From Oceanobacillus senegalensis (GTDB lineage Bacteria; Bacillota; Bacilli; Bacillales; Amphibacillaceae): a stretch of DNA of 48,584 nucleotides. The stretch covers positions 1,772,948 to 1,821,531 of the forward strand of contig NZ_LT839648.1 in assembly GCF_900176885.1 (NCBI RefSeq). Reading direction: 5' to 3'. Positions 1 to 10,490 of this stretch are shown here, in pieces. The translations under genes were made by a program, and so were the position numbers. The stretch's first letter is position 1; each line of letters begins with the position of its first letter. Under the pieces are notes generated by a model. It was not told the origin of the DNA, made no database searches, and saw only the letters and a list, made by a program, of their open reading frames with translations.

Positions 1-2
1 CT

Positions 3-205
3 TATTCACATATTGAATAGTGAATTGGAATGGAGTGCAGTTGCCTCCTTGAAAATACTATCCGCTTTTCTAACGAAGATGTCATGCTCACGAAGCCTTT
101 CTTGTCCTGTGAATAGCACGTCTATGATGTATTTACGTATCGGTATTATTATACTATCTTGATTTTTAGAGTTACTGCGCATCATCCTTCAATTGCGAAG
201 ATATA
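3..205. repeat. Intergenic repeat, copy 1 (left window edge)
   Basis: This stretch is nearly identical, with about eight substitutions and one indel, to 45521-45720 in the same orientation. It contains no coding region I can support. It resembles the second half of a composite Bacillaceae intergenic repeat whose hairpin-rich first half is seen at 45355-45480; here that half would lie beyond the window edge. It sits just after polC, where rimP-nusA would be expected in relatives. Confidence 0.85.
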
Positions 206-241
206 AAGCAACAAATTGGTCTTATAAATTCATTGCAACTT

Positions 242-280
242 AAAAAAATCAAGCAAGCGTAATAGCCTGCTTGATTTTTT
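242..280 (-). terminator. polC intrinsic terminator
   Basis: A 10-bp perfect stem (246-255 with 268-277) is flanked by A and T runs on both sides, so on the minus strand it ends in a U tract just after the polC stop codon. It could work in both directions and separates polC from the repeat at the left edge. Confidence 0.85.
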
Positions 281-298
281 ATTCACGTTAATGGAAAT

Positions 299-3200
299 TT
301 AGAATAAAGAAAGTTGATTTTTCTCGGCCATGCCTTCTAGACATCCATGATTATCTAGGTACTCAAGAACAGTTTTAGAAATTTTACTGCGTTCACGTAG
401 GTCTTCCTTGGATAAGAATTCTCCTTCTTCGCGTGCTTTAACAATGTTAATTGCAGCGTTAGTACCAAGACCATCTACTGCGTTAAATGGTGGTATTAAG
501 CTGTCACCATCTACAAGGAATTCTGTTGCACTAGATTTATAAAGATCTACTTTTTTAAAGTTAAATCCACGTTCACACATCTCAAGAGCAACCTCTAATA
601 CGGTCATTAAATTCTTTTCTTTTGGTGAAGCGTCATTTCCTTTAGCCGCGATTCCCTCTATTCTATCTCTAATTGCTTTAGAACCTTTAACCATAGTATC
701 TAAATCAAAGTCATCAGCTCTCACAGAAAAATATGCTGCATAGAATAAAATAGGGTGATGGACTTTGAAATAAGCAATACGTATTGCCATTAAAACGTAT
801 GCTGCCGCATGGGCTTTCGGGAACATGTATTTAATTTTTTTACATGATTCAATGTACCAATCTGGTACATTATGTTTTTTCATCTCGGTAATCCACTCGT
901 CTTGTAGTCCTCTTCCTTTACGCACAAACTCCATAATTTTAAAAGCCAGGGAAGGTTCTAACCCTTTATGCATTAAATACACCATAATATCATCACGGCA
1001 TCCAATAACATCGGCTAGTTCACAAATACCCTGTTCAATTAATTCCTGTGCATTTCCCAACCATACATCTGTACCATGGGATAAGCCAGAAATAATTAAT
1101 AACTCCGAAAAGGTAGAGGGCTTGGTATCCTCTAGCATTTGTCTAACAAACCTTGTTCCAAATTCAGGAACACCTAGTGTCCCTGTTTTACAATTAATTT
1201 GCTCTGGGGTGACCCCAAGTGATTCAGGTCCAGAGAAGATTTTCATTACTTCTTTATCGTCGGTAGGAATTGTCTTAGGATCAATTCCACTTAAATCTTG
1301 TAGCATTCTTATAACGGTAGGATCATCATGGCCAAGGATATCCAGTTTAAGTAGATTGTCATGAATGGAGTGAAAGTCAAAGTGAGTGGTTCTCCATTCA
1401 CTATTTCGGTCATCAGCTGGATATTGAATTGGAGTAAAGTCGTAAATCTCTTTATCGTCTGGCACAACGATAATACCTCCTGGATGCTGCCCAGTAGTAC
1501 GCTTTACTCCTGTACACCCTTTAACCAGGCGGTCCACCTCTGTATTTTTATAAACAAGATCATAATCAGATGCATAGCCTTTTACATAACCATAAGCTGT
1601 TTTTTCCGCAACAGTACCAATCGTACCTGCACGGTAAACATAATCTACACCGAATAACTCCTTCGTATAGTTATGCGCTCTAGGTTGGTAAGCACCAGAG
1701 AAGTTTAAATCAATATCAGGGACTTTATCCCCTTTAAAGCCTAAGAACGTTTCAAACGGTATATCCTGACCGTCCTTCGTTAATTCAGCCCCACATTTTG
1801 GACAAGGCTTATCAGGTAAATCGAAACCACTCCCCACTGATCCATCATCAATAAATTCATTATAATGACACTCCAAGCAAACATAATGTGGTGGTAATGG
1901 GTTGACTTCAGTAATTTCGGTCATCGTTGCTACTAATGACGAACCAACGGACCCCCTCGAACCTACAAGATAACCGTCTTCTAAAGATTTCTTAACTAGC
2001 TTTTGGGAAATTAAGTAAATAACGGAAAAACCGTTACCGATAATGCTTTCTAGTTCCTTTTCCAGTCTATCACTTACAATTTTAGGAACTGGGTCACCAT
2101 ATATACTCTTTGCTCGGTTATATGACAGGTCTCGGATTTCCTGGTCTGCCCCTTTAATCGTAGGAGTGAACAACCCATCCTTTACAGGAGCTATTTCCTC
2201 TATTTGTTCTGCAATAGCATTCGGATTGTATACAACTATTTCTTTCGCTTTCTCCTCACCAAGGAAGCTGAAGGATTCTAGCATTTCATTCGTTGTACGG
2301 AATGGTGTATCCGGTAATGTCTTTTGACGATTTAACGGATTACCTGCTTGTGCCTTAATCAATATTTGTCTATAAATTTTATCATGCTCATCTAAATAAT
2401 GAACATTCCCCGTAGCGACAACCGTTTTATTTAACCGCTTACCCATATCAACTAATTTCGATATAATGTCATAAATTTGAGCTTCATTCTGAACCAATTC
2501 TTTCTCAATTAAATGAATATAATTGGTTGGCGGTTGTACCTCAATATAATCATAGAATTCCGCAACCTTCTCCGCTTCCTCAGCAGATTTCTGCATCATG
2601 GTTTCGAATACCTCTCCCTGATCACAGGCAGTTCCTATAAGCAATCCTGTCCGATATTTTTGCAATAAGGAGCGAGGAATACGTGGTACACGGTAAAAGT
2701 AGTCTATATGTGCATAGGATACGAGCTTATATAGATTTTTTAGCCCTTCCTCTGTCTGTGCTAATATGGTTGCATGATATGGACGAGAGCGTTGATATGC
2801 ATTTCCTTGACCCATATGATTATTTAATTGGCTATGATTTGTAATATCCATTTTCAATAGTTTTTCTACTTGCTTCCAGAGAATATAACCCGTTGCTTCC
2901 GCATCATAAATAGCTCGGTGATGCTGCGTTAATTCGACATCAAGATGTTTACTTAGCGTGTTGAGTCGGTGGTTTTTTAATTCAGGATATAAAAATCTTG
3001 CAAGCTCCAGTGTGTCAATAACTGGATTTGTTGCTTTTTCATAGTTCATTTTCTTAAATCCTTGATTTAAAAATCCCATATCGAAGCTTGCATTGTGGGC
3101 TACTAAAATATCATCTTCCATCCAATCATGAAAGTCTTTCAGCACCTCTTCTACTTCTGGTGCATCCTGAACCATATCATCAGTAATACCTGTCAAATCA

Positions 3201-4594
3201 ATCGTTGTTTGTGATAATGGATGATGCGGATTAGCAAATGCCTCAAATCGATCAACAATCTCACCTTGATGAATTTTTACAGCTGCTAACTCAATAATCG
3301 TATCATAAACAGCTGATAGACCTGTAGTTTCTACATCAAACACAACGTATGTTGCATTTTCTAACTCAACATTTGCTTCGTTATATGCTATTGGCACACC
3401 ATCATCCACCAGATTTGCCTCTACCCCGTAAATGACCTTGATATTATTCTTTTTTCCAGCCCCATATGCTTCAGGGAAACCTTGTACACCTGCGTGGTCT
3501 GTAATAGCAATCGCCTGATGCCCCCATTTTGCTGCTTGAGAAATCAGTGCTTCAGGTGACACAACAGCATCCATCTGACTCATTGTCGAATGGGCATGTA
3601 ATTCTACTCGTTTTTCATTATCCGGTGCTTGATCCATTCGGGTTTCAACCTTAATTTCGTGAATATCATTCGCCATCATGGATAATTCATTAGTATACAT
3701 ATCCGTTTGTATGCTTCCTCTTGCCTTAATCCACATTCCCGCTTTTACAGATTTAAATGCTTCTGCATCCTCATCCCCTTTAGAGAACATCTTAATGGTC
3801 AGGGAGTCTGTATAATCCGTTGCTTTAATAATTAATAAACTTCTACCAGATCGTAATTCACGTATCTCTGAATCAAAAATATAACCTTGTACAATAACTC
3901 GCCTTTCTTCTTCCTGTATCGTTTCCATTTCAATAGGATCATCCTGAAATTTATAACCTAAAATTAGTGGTTTATTTTCATCTTGACTAGATTTCTCTTT
4001 ATCCCGCTTTTCCTTCTCCTGAACAGTTCTCAGAACAAGTTGTTGATCTTCTAATTTCTTTTGCTCTTTAAATTTCTCTAGTACAGCAAAATCTGTTTCT
4101 ACTTCAATTTCAAGAGGGTAGGCTAACATTCCCACCTTTTTACAATACGTCTTGAAGTTTTCTTCTAATCTTTTTCTTAATGCATTAGCCTCAGCATCAT
4201 TTCTTGCGGTTAACATAATCTTATTATTGTTTATTTTAGGGGTCTGATTGTAAACTAAATCCTTATAGGCCGGAGATAGACTATTTATGGAGGATATATA
4301 ATTTTTCCAGTAGCCACGAATTGTCTCCTCCGTACATGTCTTGTCCTCTGTTGCTATCGTTAAATCAATTGTTGCGATTTGTTGAAAAGCTTGTTGTAAT
4401 TTGGAAACAAATATTAAATAAACATTCGGTGGCAATACTTGATTCATGTGAATGAAAAAATGCCATTTTTGTTCTTTTTTATATACTTCAACCTTCTCGA
4501 TATAACTATCTGAAAAATATTTTGATGCTTCATCTTCCGGTAGTTGAATTTGCTTTAATAACACATCCATTTTTTCTTTCTTGGATAAATCCAT
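299..4594 (-). CDS. polC: DNA polymerase III alpha subunit, PolC type
   Basis: This is the Gram-positive replicative DNA polymerase with built-in 3'-5' proofreading. At 1431 residues it has the usual PolC length. In order it shows an N-terminal domain (about 1-220), an OB-fold region (about 230-325), the start of a PHP domain (HAHS at 333-336), an inserted DnaQ-type exonuclease (DVETTG at 420-425, later HNASFD), and the remainder of the PHP domain. The C-terminal polymerase follows, with a four-cysteine zinc cluster (CLEC, then CPKC) and the acidic PDIDLNF motif. A GGGGGA ribosome site precedes the ATG. Relatives carry proS upstream and rimP-nusA downstream; both are replaced here, by a 195-bp gap and by a repeat. 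No lesion is visible. Identification is essentially certain. Confidence 0.98.
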   Translation of the reverse strand: MDLSKKEKMDVLLKQIQLPEDEASKYFSDSYIEKVEVYKKEQKWHFFIHMNQVLPPNVYLIFVSKLQQAFQQIATIDLTIATEDKTCTEETIRGYWKNYISSINSLSPAYKDLVYNQTPKINNNKIMLTARNDAEANALRKRLEENFKTYCKKVGMLAYPLEIEVETDFAVLEKFKEQKKLEDQQLVLRTVQEKEKRDKEKSSQDENKPLILGYKFQDDPIEMETIQEEERRVIVQGYIFDSEIRELRSGRSLLIIKATDYTDSLTIKMFSKGDEDAEAFKSVKAGMWIKARGSIQTDMYTNELSMMANDIHEIKVETRMDQAPDNEKRVELHAHSTMSQMDAVVSPEALISQAAKWGHQAIAITDHAGVQGFPEAYGAGKKNNIKVIYGVEANLVDDGVPIAYNEANVELENATYVVFDVETTGLSAVYDTIIELAAVKIHQGEIVDRFEAFANPHHPLSQTTIDLTGITDDMVQDAPEVEEVLKDFHDWMEDDILVAHNASFDMGFLNQGFKKMNYEKATNPVIDTLELARFLYPELKNHRLNTLSKHLDVELTQHHRAIYDAEATGYILWKQVEKLLKMDITNHSQLNNHMGQGNAYQRSRPYHATILAQTEEGLKNLYKLVSYAHIDYFYRVPRIPRSLLQKYRTGLLIGTACDQGEVFETMMQKSAEEAEKVAEFYDYIEVQPPTNYIHLIEKELVQNEAQIYDIISKLVDMGKRLNKTVVATGNVHYLDEHDKIYRQILIKAQAGNPLNRQKTLPDTPFRTTNEMLESFSFLGEEKAKEIVVYNPNAIAEQIEEIAPVKDGLFTPTIKGADQEIRDLSYNRAKSIYGDPVPKIVSDRLEKELESIIGNGFSVIYLISQKLVKKSLEDGYLVGSRGSVGSSLVATMTEITEVNPLPPHYVCLECHYNEFIDDGSVGSGFDLPDKPCPKCGAELTKDGQDIPFETFLGFKGDKVPDIDLNFSGAYQPRAHNYTKELFGVDYVYRAGTIGTVAEKTAYGYVKGYASDYDLVYKNTEVDRLVKGCTGVKRTTGQHPGGIIVVPDDKEIYDFTPIQYPADDRNSEWRTTHFDFHSIHDNLLKLDILGHDDPTVIRMLQDLSGIDPKTIPTDDKEVMKIFSGPESLGVTPEQINCKTGTLGVPEFGTRFVRQMLEDTKPSTFSELLIISGLSHGTDVWLGNAQELIEQGICELADVIGCRDDIMVYLMHKGLEPSLAFKIMEFVRKGRGLQDEWITEMKKHNVPDWYIESCKKIKYMFPKAHAAAYVLMAIRIAYFKVHHPILFYAAYFSVRADDFDLDTMVKGSKAIRDRIEGIAAKGNDASPKEKNLMTVLEVALEMCERGFNFKKVDLYKSSATEFLVDGDSLIPPFNAVDGLGTNAAINIVKAREEGEFLSKEDLRERSKISKTVLEYLDNHGCLEGMAEKNQLSLF

Positions 4595-4632
4595 TTATTT
4601 TCCCCCTATGAGGTTATTGCTTTTGTATAGTT

Positions 4633-4644
4633 GGTTAATTAACC
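4633..4644. promoter_or_regulatory. Perfect palindrome in polC leader
   Basis: A perfect 12-bp palindrome, GGTTAATTAACC, lies about 40 bp upstream of the polC start, with partial symmetry extending outward. It could be a dimeric repressor site or chance in AT-rich DNA. No regulator can be named from sequence alone. Confidence 0.3.
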
Positions 4645-4735
4645 TATTAATATTTTATAGTATTATTGCTTTTGTCGCTAAATAAAGTGAAGAAATCAAA
4701 TTATTCAAAACCTCAAAAAAACAGCTAGAATGATG

Positions 4736-4768
4736 GAAAACCCTTGCCAAAGTTCGACAAGGGTTCCT
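4736..4768 (-). terminator. rseP intrinsic terminator
   Basis: An 8-bp perfect stem (4739-4746 with 4758-4765, AACCCTTG/CAAGGGTT) lies just beyond the rseP stop codon. On the minus strand it is followed by a short T-rich stretch. It separates rseP from polC, consistent with polC having its own promoter in the gap. Confidence 0.7.
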
Positions 4769-4789
4769 TATTTATCAATGAACAGACCA

Positions 4790-6073
4790 TTATAAAAATA
4801 ATCTTTGTATGTCATTCCATGTTACAACAATCATTAATAACATTAATAAAGCAAATCCAATGAAATGAAAGATACCTTCCTTTTCTGGTGGTACTGGTTT
4901 TCCACGAAGCTTCTCAATTCCAACAAACATTAATCGACCGCCGTCTAATGCTGGTAGTGGAATTAAATTAACTATACCGAGGTTAACACTTAGCATTGCT
5001 GTCCACATAATTAAGTTCATAAAACCAGTTTGAACCACTTGATCTGTTGCATCATATATACCAACTGGTCCAGATAATACATCCAAAGGAACCTGTCCAG
5101 TTATTAGCATACCTAAATTAGTTAAAACAAGTCTAGTTATTTCATATGTCTGTTCAAATCCATATTTTAATGTTTCTATTACTGATTTTTCAAATCCTTG
5201 ATATACACCAATTTGACCGATTTGAATCGTTTCTCCTTGCTGGTTGATCCCTTCAACTTGTCTAGGTACAACAGTTAGTGTCTCCTCTTCACCATTTCGA
5301 AGAACCGTCATATTTAATTCTTGTCCTGGGTTTTCCCTAACAATGGTTGTAAATTCTTCCCATGTTGATATCGATTGGTCTTCAATTTGTACGACTTGAT
5401 CATTTGCCATCATTCCTGCTTCTTCCGCAGGTGTATTTGGTTGAATTTCACCCATAATCGCTTCGTCTACAGGAACTCCCTGTACGATTCCTAGAACTAG
5501 GAATAGTATAATGGCAAGGATGAAATTCATTAATGGTCCAGCAAAAAGCTGCATCGCTTTTTGTCCAGCGGTTTTGGAGGCAAATTGACGATCATATGGG
5601 GCAATTTGTGTCTCTCTTTCATCCATCACGAAGAATGCTTTTGAATCAACATCAAATGATAGTCTCGTATCCTCATCATCCAATTCATAGCCCTCAATGA
5701 CAAGCCTATGATCTAAATCCACTCGCTCCACTTCAATAATCCGGGCATTCGGATGTTTTGATTTATTATTAACAATTATTTTGTCTACTCTACCATGTTC
5801 ATTAAATTCTAAGCCAACATGATGTCCCGGTTTTAACTCAATAATTTCAGGATCTTCACCAGCTACTCGGACATACCCTCCTGCAGGTATGAGGCGAATA
5901 GTATATAAGGTTTCATTTCTAGTGAATGAAAGGACTTTTGGTCCAAAACCAATTGCGAACTCTCTAACAAGCATCCCGGCACGCTTGGCAAAAATCATAT
6001 GACCCCACTCATGTACAAACACAAGTAAGCCAAACATAAATATAAAAGCAATTACAGTGGTCAAAGAAAGCAC
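4790..6073 (-). CDS. rseP: Site-2 intramembrane zinc metalloprotease (RseP/RasP)
   Basis: This membrane-embedded protease makes the second cut in regulated intramembrane proteolysis, for example of anti-sigma factors and leftover signal peptides. The protein has 427 residues (B. subtilis RasP is about 420). It shows the zinc motif HEWGH at 21-25 in the first membrane helix, a periplasm-side PDZ domain near 200-270, and the second active-site motif NLIPLPALDGG near 370-380, followed by C-terminal membrane helices. It starts at a GTG preceded by an A/G-rich ribosome site. In relatives dxr lies directly upstream and proS directly downstream; neither is present here. The family assignment is certain, the substrates are not. 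Confidence 0.96.
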   Translation of the reverse strand: MLSLTTVIAFIFMFGLLVFVHEWGHMIFAKRAGMLVREFAIGFGPKVLSFTRNETLYTIRLIPAGGYVRVAGEDPEIIELKPGHHVGLEFNEHGRVDKIIVNNKSKHPNARIIEVERVDLDHRLVIEGYELDDEDTRLSFDVDSKAFFVMDERETQIAPYDRQFASKTAGQKAMQLFAGPLMNFILAIILFLVLGIVQGVPVDEAIMGEIQPNTPAEEAGMMANDQVVQIEDQSISTWEEFTTIVRENPGQELNMTVLRNGEEETLTVVPRQVEGINQQGETIQIGQIGVYQGFEKSVIETLKYGFEQTYEITRLVLTNLGMLITGQVPLDVLSGPVGIYDATDQVVQTGFMNLIMWTAMLSVNLGIVNLIPLPALDGGRLMFVGIEKLRGKPVPPEKEGIFHFIGFALLMLLMIVVTWNDIQRLFL

Positions 6074-6283
6074 ATCCTTTTCCAGTATAGGTATGAACGT
6101 ACAGTACTAAATTCACACACACGAATTAATTTTACCTTTTTCTTATCAATTTGTTCAAGTATAAATCATTGGAAATTCGTCCTTAAATAAAAAAATATGT
6201 TTTAACCTATCGTTTCCAGGTAAGGTCTTCCAACTTTTTATATCTATGATGCAAAGCCGAATCCTATTTTCGTTCACCCTATG

Positions 6284-7075
6284 TCAGGAGAAAAATTGAA
6301 TGATATGTAATAAAGGCAATACAAACAGCAAACTATCAAATCTATCTAATATTCCACCATGACCTGGTAATAATTTTCCGGAATCCTTCACATTATAAAT
6401 TCGTTTGAGTGCCGATTCGACCAAGTCTCCAATTTGTCCAAATATGGATGCTATAATCGTCACAGCAATTACCATTACCATAGAATGTTGGAAAGGGAAA
6501 AAGAAATGAAAAATTGCTGTTACAATACATGCTAATACAATCCCACCAACTGCACCTTCTACCGTTTTATTTGGGCTAATAGTAGGCCATAGCTTTCTTT
6601 TTCCTAAGGCTCGTCCAAATAAATACGCACCAGTATCCGTTGACCAAACAATTAAAAAGGCAAATAGGATATTTTTTAATCCTTCGATACCCGATCCATC
6701 TCTTGTTTCTATAAGATAATAGAAGCCAACTCCAACATAAAATGTAGCTAATAGGATAAAACCGACATGATCAAATGTAAATTTATTTTTAACTAAGACA
6801 GTATATGCAAGCAATATTAGTATAATGAGTGTTATCCATTCAAATTTTTCTAAGTGAATAGAAAACAAATACTGATCTTGAAACAGTAATAACCACAATA
6901 ATACAATCGCCAGTAAGGAGGGAAGAGTATATTCTATCTTCCGCATTTTAATTAACTCCATTAATCCAATGGTAGCAATTAAATATACAAAAATTTCAAA
7001 CGGCCAACTTCCGATAATTATTAATGGCAAAAATATAATTAATGCAATTATTGCTGTAATGGTCCGTTGCTTCAT
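6284..7075 (-). CDS. cdsA: Phosphatidate cytidylyltransferase (CdsA)
   Basis: This integral membrane enzyme makes CDP-diacylglycerol from phosphatidate and CTP, the branch point of phospholipid synthesis. The 263-residue protein has about eight hydrophobic segments. It carries the C-terminal CDP-transferase signature, visible as SPNKTVEGAVGG near 167 and GDLVESALKR followed by KDSGKLLPGHGGILDRFDS near 216-250. It starts 15 bp after uppS, so the two are probably cotranscribed. The next gene in the operon of relatives, dxr, is missing, leaving a 210-bp gap before rseP. Confidence 0.96.
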   Translation of the reverse strand: MKQRTITAIIALIIFLPLIIIGSWPFEIFVYLIATIGLMELIKMRKIEYTLPSLLAIVLLWLLLFQDQYLFSIHLEKFEWITLIILILLAYTVLVKNKFTFDHVGFILLATFYVGVGFYYLIETRDGSGIEGLKNILFAFLIVWSTDTGAYLFGRALGKRKLWPTISPNKTVEGAVGGIVLACIVTAIFHFFFPFQHSMVMVIAVTIIASIFGQIGDLVESALKRIYNVKDSGKLLPGHGGILDRFDSLLFVLPLLHIIQFFS

Positions 7076-7090
7076 TTATTAGTCACCATC

Positions 7091-7852
7091 CTACAATCCG
7101 CCATAACGTCTCTTACGTTGCTGGTATTCACGTAGAGCTTCTTTAAATACATGCTCATCGAAATCAGGCCATAACACATCCGTGAACCAAAATTCTGTAT
7201 AAGCGGATTGCCATAATAAAAAGTTACTCAAACGCTGCTCTCCACTCGTTCTTATTAATAAATCTGGATCCTGTAATTCCTTTGTATATAGATACTGTGA
7301 AAATAGTTCTTCATCCAACTCATTTATAGATAAGCCATTTGAGTCTATATCATGGATGATTTTATCCACTGCACGAATAATTTCATAACGACCACCATAA
7401 TTCAATGCAAAATTTAACAACATCCCATCATTATTTTTTGTACTGTCAACCGCGTATTCAATAACTTTTTTTGTATGTTCGGGTAATGCATCAAATTCTC
7501 CTATGGTTTTTATTCTCACATTATTATCCATAATTTCAGGTAAATACATATGTAAAAACTCTTTTGGAAGCTTCATGAGAAAATCAACTTCTGATTTAGG
7601 CCTTTTCCAGTTTTCTGTAGAAAATGCAAACATGGTGAGTGCCTTAACACCTGATTGAGATGCAATTTTAACTACCTTATTAACAGCGTGCACACCTTCT
7701 TTATGCCCTGATATACGAGGTAGTCCTTTTCGCTGCGCCCAACGCCCATTCCCATCCATAATAATGGCAACATGGCCCGGTACATTTTCTAAATCATCCT
7801 GGCTTTCTTCTGCTTTTTGTTTCTTTTTTAAAAAAGGAATTTTCATAGACAT
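7091..7852 (-). CDS. uppS: Undecaprenyl diphosphate synthase (cis-prenyltransferase)
   Basis: UppS condenses eight isopentenyl diphosphates onto farnesyl diphosphate to make the lipid carrier for peptidoglycan and teichoic acids. The 253-residue protein has the signature MDGNGRWA at 32-39, with Asp33 binding the diphosphate of the allylic substrate. It also has the C-terminal family motif RTSGEQRLSNFLLWQ, which binds the incoming isopentenyl diphosphate. A GGAGG site seven bases upstream fixes the ATG start. The N-terminal 20 residues are lysine/glutamate-rich and variable. An frr terminator lies upstream, so uppS-cdsA probably has its own promoter in 7853-7990. Confidence 0.97.
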   Translation of the reverse strand: MSMKIPFLKKKQKAEESQDDLENVPGHVAIIMDGNGRWAQRKGLPRISGHKEGVHAVNKVVKIASQSGVKALTMFAFSTENWKRPKSEVDFLMKLPKEFLHMYLPEIMDNNVRIKTIGEFDALPEHTKKVIEYAVDSTKNNDGMLLNFALNYGGRYEIIRAVDKIIHDIDSNGLSINELDEELFSQYLYTKELQDPDLLIRTSGEQRLSNFLLWQSAYTEFWFTDVLWPDFDEHVFKEALREYQQRKRRYGGL

Positions 7853-7996
7853 GCACTGTCCTCCGAATATTGTTATTGCTTACGTTTCCTTTACTATTAT
7901 TATGAAGGTAAAAGGGTATATATTACGTACCTTTTGGGTTCACTTGCTTGGCAAATGGCAAGTTACTAATATTATAACGGTAAAATGAAACGAATA

Positions 7997-8027
7997 CAAA
8001 AGCCCCCTTATTATGAAGAGGGCTTTT
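7997..8027 (-). terminator. frr intrinsic terminator
   Basis: A near-perfect inverted repeat (AAAAGCCC with GGGCTTTT) with an A/T tract lies between frr and uppS. It ends the pyrH-frr transcript and separates it from uppS-cdsA. Confidence 0.75.
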
Positions 8028-8086
8028 AATCATTTTACACTTAATTGATTACTTATGAAAGTTTTAAAAGGGGAATTATAGAAGTT

Positions 8087-8644
8087 TTATACTTCCATAA
8101 TTTCGTTTTCTTTATTTTTTGTTAAATCTTCAATTTTCGCAATATATTTATCTGTTTCCTTTTGTACCATATCTTGAAGATTCCTTAATTCATCCTCTGT
8201 AATGTCGCCATTTTTCTCAGATTTTTTCAACTGATCATTAGCATCTCTGCGCACATTACGTACTTGTACACGGTAATCTTCCGCATATTTTCCAACTACT
8301 TTTACTAGTTCTTTTCTTCTTTCTTCTGTTAAAGCTGGAATACTAATGCGAATTACATTTCCATCATTTGATGGAGAGATTCCTAAGTCAGCTTTTTGAA
8401 TTGCTTTTTCTATATCACCTAGTGATGATTTATCATATGGAGTAACGACAAGCATTCTCGCTTCTGGAACAGAAATATTCGATAATTGGTTTAATGGCGT
8501 TGATGCACCATAGTAATCAACGAATACACTGTCAAGAAGGCTTGGATTTGCACGACCTGCCCGAACAGTTGCTAAACTTTTTGAATAAGCTTGTACTGCT
8601 TGTTCCATTTTTTCGCGCATTGTATTTAAAATTGCATCTGACAT
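8087..8644 (-). CDS. frr: Ribosome recycling factor
   Basis: RRF works with EF-G to split the post-termination ribosome. At 185 residues it has the exact family length. Recognisable features are the N-terminal helix, the conserved stretch [10 protein letters not shown] near 29-38, the hinge region around [23 protein letters not shown], and the long C-terminal helices with [10 protein letters not shown]. It starts two bases after the pyrH stop, preceded by a GGGGGA site, so it is translationally coupled to pyrH as in other Bacilli. Confidence 0.97.
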   Translation of the reverse strand: MSDAILNTMREKMEQAVQAYSKSLATVRAGRANPSLLDSVFVDYYGASTPLNQLSNISVPEARMLVVTPYDKSSLGDIEKAIQKADLGISPSNDGNVIRISIPALTEERRKELVKVVGKYAEDYRVQVRNVRRDANDQLKKSEKNGDITEDELRNLQDMVQKETDKYIAKIEDLTKNKENEIMEV

Positions 8645-8646
8645 GT

Positions 8647-9366
8647 TTATTTCCCCCTTATTGTTGTTCCAATGGTTTCACCTTGAACAACTTTTTTAAT
8701 ATTTCCTTCTTCTGTTATAGAAAATACGATTAATGGGATATTATTATCCATGCATAGTGAAGAGGCTGTAGAGTCCATTACACCGAGCCCTTCGTTTATC
8801 ATTTCCAAGTATGAAAGACTTTCATACTTTTTTGCATCTTTGTTGATTTTAGGGTCATCTGTATAAACTCCATCAACATTATTTTTTGCCATTAGAATAA
8901 CTTCAGCTTCTACTTCGGCTGCTCTTAATGCAGCAGTAGTATCAGTTGAGAAATATGGATTTCCAGTACCAGCAGCAAAAATAACAACACGTTTTTTCTC
9001 TAGATGACGAATTGCTTTTCTTCTTATGTAGGGTTCTGCAACCTGGCGCATCTCAATGGATGTTTGGACACGCGTTGGAATACCTATTGTTTCAAGTCCA
9101 TCCTGAAGTGCTAGAGAGTTCATTACTGTTGCCAGCATACCCATATAGTCTGCTGTGGCCCGATCCATTCCCATTTCACTTCCAACTTTTCCACGCCAAA
9201 TATTTCCACCACCAACAACTACCACGACCTCGACACCTAGTTCTACAACTTCTTTCACCTGAGCTGCTATTGATTTAATTACCTTAGGATCAATACCAGA
9301 ACCTTGATCCCCACTTAATGCTTCACCACTTAATTTTAACACAATTCTACGGTATCGTGCTGTCAT
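8647..9366 (-). CDS. pyrH: UMP kinase
   Basis: PyrH phosphorylates UMP to UDP in pyrimidine nucleotide synthesis; the bacterial hexameric enzyme belongs to the amino-acid kinase family. The N-terminal nucleotide motif [10 protein letters not shown] is followed by [12 protein letters not shown] and the [16 protein letters not shown] signature, with [13 protein letters not shown] further on. The reading frame is open four codons further upstream from a TTG. The ATG at 9366 is preferred because GGAGG sits five bases upstream of it and it gives 239 residues, matching the family. It lies between tsf and frr, with a hairpin in the tsf-pyrH gap. Confidence 0.96.
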   Translation of the reverse strand: MTARYRRIVLKLSGEALSGDQGSGIDPKVIKSIAAQVKEVVELGVEVVVVVGGGNIWRGKVGSEMGMDRATADYMGMLATVMNSLALQDGLETIGIPTRVQTSIEMRQVAEPYIRRKAIRHLEKKRVVIFAAGTGNPYFSTDTTAALRAAEVEAEVILMAKNNVDGVYTDDPKINKDAKKYESLSYLEMINEGLGVMDSTASSLCMDNNIPLIVFSITEEGNIKKVVQGETIGTTIRGK

Positions 9367-9412
9367 ATTAACCTCCAAGAATTTAAATATTCATTATCAC
9401 TTTTTCATGAGG

Positions 9413-9443
9413 AAATAGGGAACAAATTCATTGTCCCCTATTT
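9413..9443 (-). terminator. Hairpin between tsf and pyrH
   Basis: An inverted repeat of about 13 bp with one mismatch (AAATAGGG arm) lies 13 bp after the tsf stop. There is no strong U tract on the minus strand, so it is more likely an attenuator or RNA 3'-end stabiliser than a full terminator. Confidence 0.5.
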
Positions 9444-9455
9444 GAGGTATCCTTA

Positions 9456-10340
9456 TTATTTTTTAATTTGACTCATTACTTCATCAGCAAAGTTTTCTTC
9501 ACGTTTTTCTAAACCTTCACCAACTTCATAACGAATAAATGATTTAACAGAAGCACCTTTATCGGCTACATATTTTTTAACCTTTTGGTCAGGATCTTTA
9601 ACAAAGTCTTGTTCTAATAGGCAGATTTCTTGGAAGAATTTACCTAAACGACCTTCTACCATTTTTTCAACAATTTTCTCTGGTTTTCCTTCATTTAGGG
9701 CCTGTTGTTTTAATACTTCACGTTCATGGTTTACCTCTTCTTCATTTACATCTTCACGAGAGATATAACGAGGGTTAACCGCTGCAACGTGCATAGCGAT
9801 GTCTTTACCAACTTGTTCATCGGTTGTTCCTTCAAGTACAGATAACACACCAATACGGCCACCCATATGTAGATAAGCACCAAATGTATCATTATCCGTT
9901 TTTGTAAGGATAGTAAATCGTCTTAATGTAATTTTTTCACCGATTTTAGAAACAACAGTATTGATATATGTTTCAACAGATTCTCCATCACCATGAAGTT
10001 TTTGTTGTAGAGCTTCTTCCACTGTTGCTGGTTGTTCTTTAACTAGGTGTTTACCTAGGTTAGAAAGTAATTCTTTAAACTGATCATTTTTGGTTACAAA
10101 GTCCGTTTCACAGTTTACTTCAAGAAGTACTGCAGTGTTGTTATCTACCTCAATGTGAGTAGATCCTTCTGCAGCAATACGGTCTGCTTTTTTGGCAGCT
10201 TTTGCAATTCCTTTTTCACGTAGAAAGTCAACTGCTTTTTCCATATCACCATCTGTTTCTTGAAGTGCCTTTTTACAATCCATCATACCTGCACCAGTTT
10301 TTTCGCGTAGTTCTTTTACTAATTTCGCAGTAATTGCCAT
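9456..10340 (-). CDS. tsf: Elongation factor Ts
   Basis: EF-Ts is the guanine nucleotide exchange factor for EF-Tu. The protein of 294 residues shows the N-terminal UBA-like domain with [19 protein letters not shown], the conserved NCETDFV motif that contacts EF-Tu, and the two-subdomain core. The frame is open upstream for 17 codons, but the ATG at 10340 is chosen because a strong AAGGAGG site lies directly before it and the family begins MAxITA. It follows rpsB in the usual rpsB-tsf operon. Confidence 0.97.
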   Translation of the reverse strand: MAITAKLVKELREKTGAGMMDCKKALQETDGDMEKAVDFLREKGIAKAAKKADRIAAEGSTHIEVDNNTAVLLEVNCETDFVTKNDQFKELLSNLGKHLVKEQPATVEEALQQKLHGDGESVETYINTVVSKIGEKITLRRFTILTKTDNDTFGAYLHMGGRIGVLSVLEGTTDEQVGKDIAMHVAAVNPRYISREDVNEEEVNHEREVLKQQALNEGKPEKIVEKMVEGRLGKFFQEICLLEQDFVKDPDQKVKKYVADKGASVKSFIRYEVGEGLEKREENFADEVMSQIKK

Positions 10341-10445
10341 GATTTTTCCTCCTTGGATATACGATGATTTATTAAAATGATTCTTTTGCATATAGTTAAA
10401 AAAGAGGATGAACCGGATGAATTAGACATCCTTCCTTTTAAAAAA

Positions 10446-10476
10446 GGTGATAAAAGGCTCATATCCTCTTATCACC
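10446..10476 (-). terminator. Hairpin between rpsB and tsf
   Basis: An imperfect inverted repeat with arms GGTGATAA/TTATCACC and an inner AGG/CCT pairing lies about 15 bp after the rpsB stop. A leader-like region with a further possible hairpin (near 10405-10435) precedes tsf. It may reduce tsf readthrough. Confidence 0.45.
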
Positions 10477-10490
10477 CTCACCTTTTAAAA

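Noticed and set aside
825..2327. Plus-strand open frames inside polC
   Set aside because: Antisense shadows of a well-supported coding region, without ribosome sites.
6138..6260. A possible 40-codon frame from GTG in the cdsA-rseP gap, considered as a dxr remnant
   Set aside because: No resemblance to either end of DXR, weak ribosome site, AT-rich composition.
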